DNA from: Oscillospiraceae bacterium
GTDB lineage: Bacteria; Bacillota_A; Clostridia; Oscillospirales; Oscillospiraceae
DNA: 14,116 nt
Direction of reading: 5' to 3'
Assembly (NCBI GenBank): GCA_016302015.1
Contig: JAEDOJ010000018.1
Location: 1 to 14,116 of the forward strand
Of this stretch, positions 13,679 through 14,116 are shown piece after piece. Within the stretch, counting starts at the first letter, position 1; the number at the start of each line of letters is the position of its first letter. The notes below the pieces were generated by a model, which saw nothing but the letters and a program-made list of their open reading frames with translations, was not told the origin of the DNA and did no database searches. The translations under genes were made by a program, and so were the position numbers.

Positions 13679-14116
13679 ATGGAATATTTTCGCACGGAAG
13701 ACCTTGCCGTTGGCTATAACGGCCATGTTTTGATACATGATATTGATATTTCTCTGGAAAAGGGCAAAATTCTTACGCTGATCGGCCCAAACGGCGCAGG
13801 AAAATCCACAATTTTAAAATCCATCACCCGCCAGCTATCCCCTCTGGGCGGACGAACCGTTCTGGGAGAGAAGGATATTTCCGCATGGACAGCGAAACGT
13901 CTTGCCAAAGAGCTGGCGGTGGTTTTGACAGACCGGATTTGCCCGGAGCTGATGACCTGCGCCCAGATGGTGGCCATGGGTCGATACCCTTACACCAACC
14001 TCTTTGGAAAGCTGACGGAGCAGGATCAGATTATCGTAAATCAATCTCTGGAGCGGGTTCATGCCCTGGAACTGGCAGATCAGGAGTTTGCGACCCTGTC
14101 CGACGGACAGCGTCAG
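13679..14116 (+). CDS. ABC transporter ATP-binding protein, BtuD/FecE type (cut by window edge)
   Basis: The first 146 residues of the ATPase that powers the importer encoded upstream. The Walker A motif GPNGAGKST (36-44) is intact, the Q-loop region is around LAVVLTDRICPELMTC, where a D replaces the usual Q (VVLTDR instead of VLPQ). VAMGRYPYT is typical of the iron/B12 subfamily. The window ends exactly in the signature LSDGQRQ (140-146), so Walker B and the H-loop are not seen. AGGAGGAG at 13665-13672 gives a strong ribosome binding site, and the gene starts four bases after the permease stop. Same operon and regulation as the chelatase and binding protein. Confidence 0.93.
   Translation, partial: MEYFRTEDLAVGYNGHVLIHDIDISLEKGKILTLIGPNGAGKSTILKSITRQLSPLGGRTVLGEKDISAWTAKRLAKELAVVLTDRICPELMTCAQMVAMGRYPYTNLFGKLTEQDQIIVNQSLERVHALELADQEFATLSDGQRQ

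Noticed and set aside
12863..13738. Minus-strand open frame opposite the permease
   Set aside because: Product rich in Gly, His and Gln, typical of the antisense of a membrane protein; the permease on the plus strand is unambiguous.
1..14116. CRISPR arrays, insertion sequences, tRNA or rRNA genes, toxin-antitoxin pairs
   Set aside because: No regularly spaced repeats, transposase signatures, cloverleaf-type segments or rRNA-like stretches were seen on either strand.

Overview
The window looks like a chromosomal segment of a Gram-positive anaerobe of class Clostridia, probably an Oscillospirales-type gut bacterium. The grounds are strong AGGAGG-type ribosome binding sites, near-consensus sigma-A promoters, lipobox lipoproteins, an SLH-anchored exoprotein, a Firmicutes-type tetrahydrofolate riboswitch upstream of folE, and the anaerobic CbiK type of chelatase. 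This assignment is an inference from gene content; no rRNA gene is present. I see no mobile element, tRNA or CRISPR array.

Layout. Positions 1-409 (-) hold the 5' part of hisS. It is divergent from a large secreted Endonuclease I-family nuclease (598-3006, +) that carries a Cys-pair region and three SLH domains. After a terminator comes a folate operon (3348-6437, +): promoter, THF riboswitch with intrinsic terminator, folE, an HD-domain phosphohydrolase, folP, a folB-folK fusion and a GNAT acetyltransferase, ending in a bidirectional terminator. The converging operon on the minus strand (8367-6474) encodes a second GNAT protein and a MATE-family exporter. It shares a compact divergent promoter region with an ASCH-domain gene (8488-8934, +).

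The last third (8959 to the window end, +) is one B12-controlled transcription unit. It has a consensus promoter, a cobalamin riboswitch with intrinsic terminator and a possible second, translational switch over the ribosome binding site. Its genes encode a CbiK-like chelatase lipoprotein, a lipoprotein made of two related beta-rich domains, a BtuF/FecB-like binding lipoprotein, a BtuC/FecCD-type permease and the 5' part of the ABC ATPase.

How the parts work together. The folate operon supplies pterin synthesis and condensation steps and is probably shut off by its end product. The HD protein sits where a dihydroneopterin-triphosphate phosphatase would be expected. The B12 unit appears to be an envelope system for capturing a corrinoid or another tetrapyrrole, with a chelatase on the outside of the membrane feeding or modifying the ligand of an ABC importer. 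The most interesting points are this extracytoplasmic chelatase/importer set and the two-layer leader RNA in front of it.
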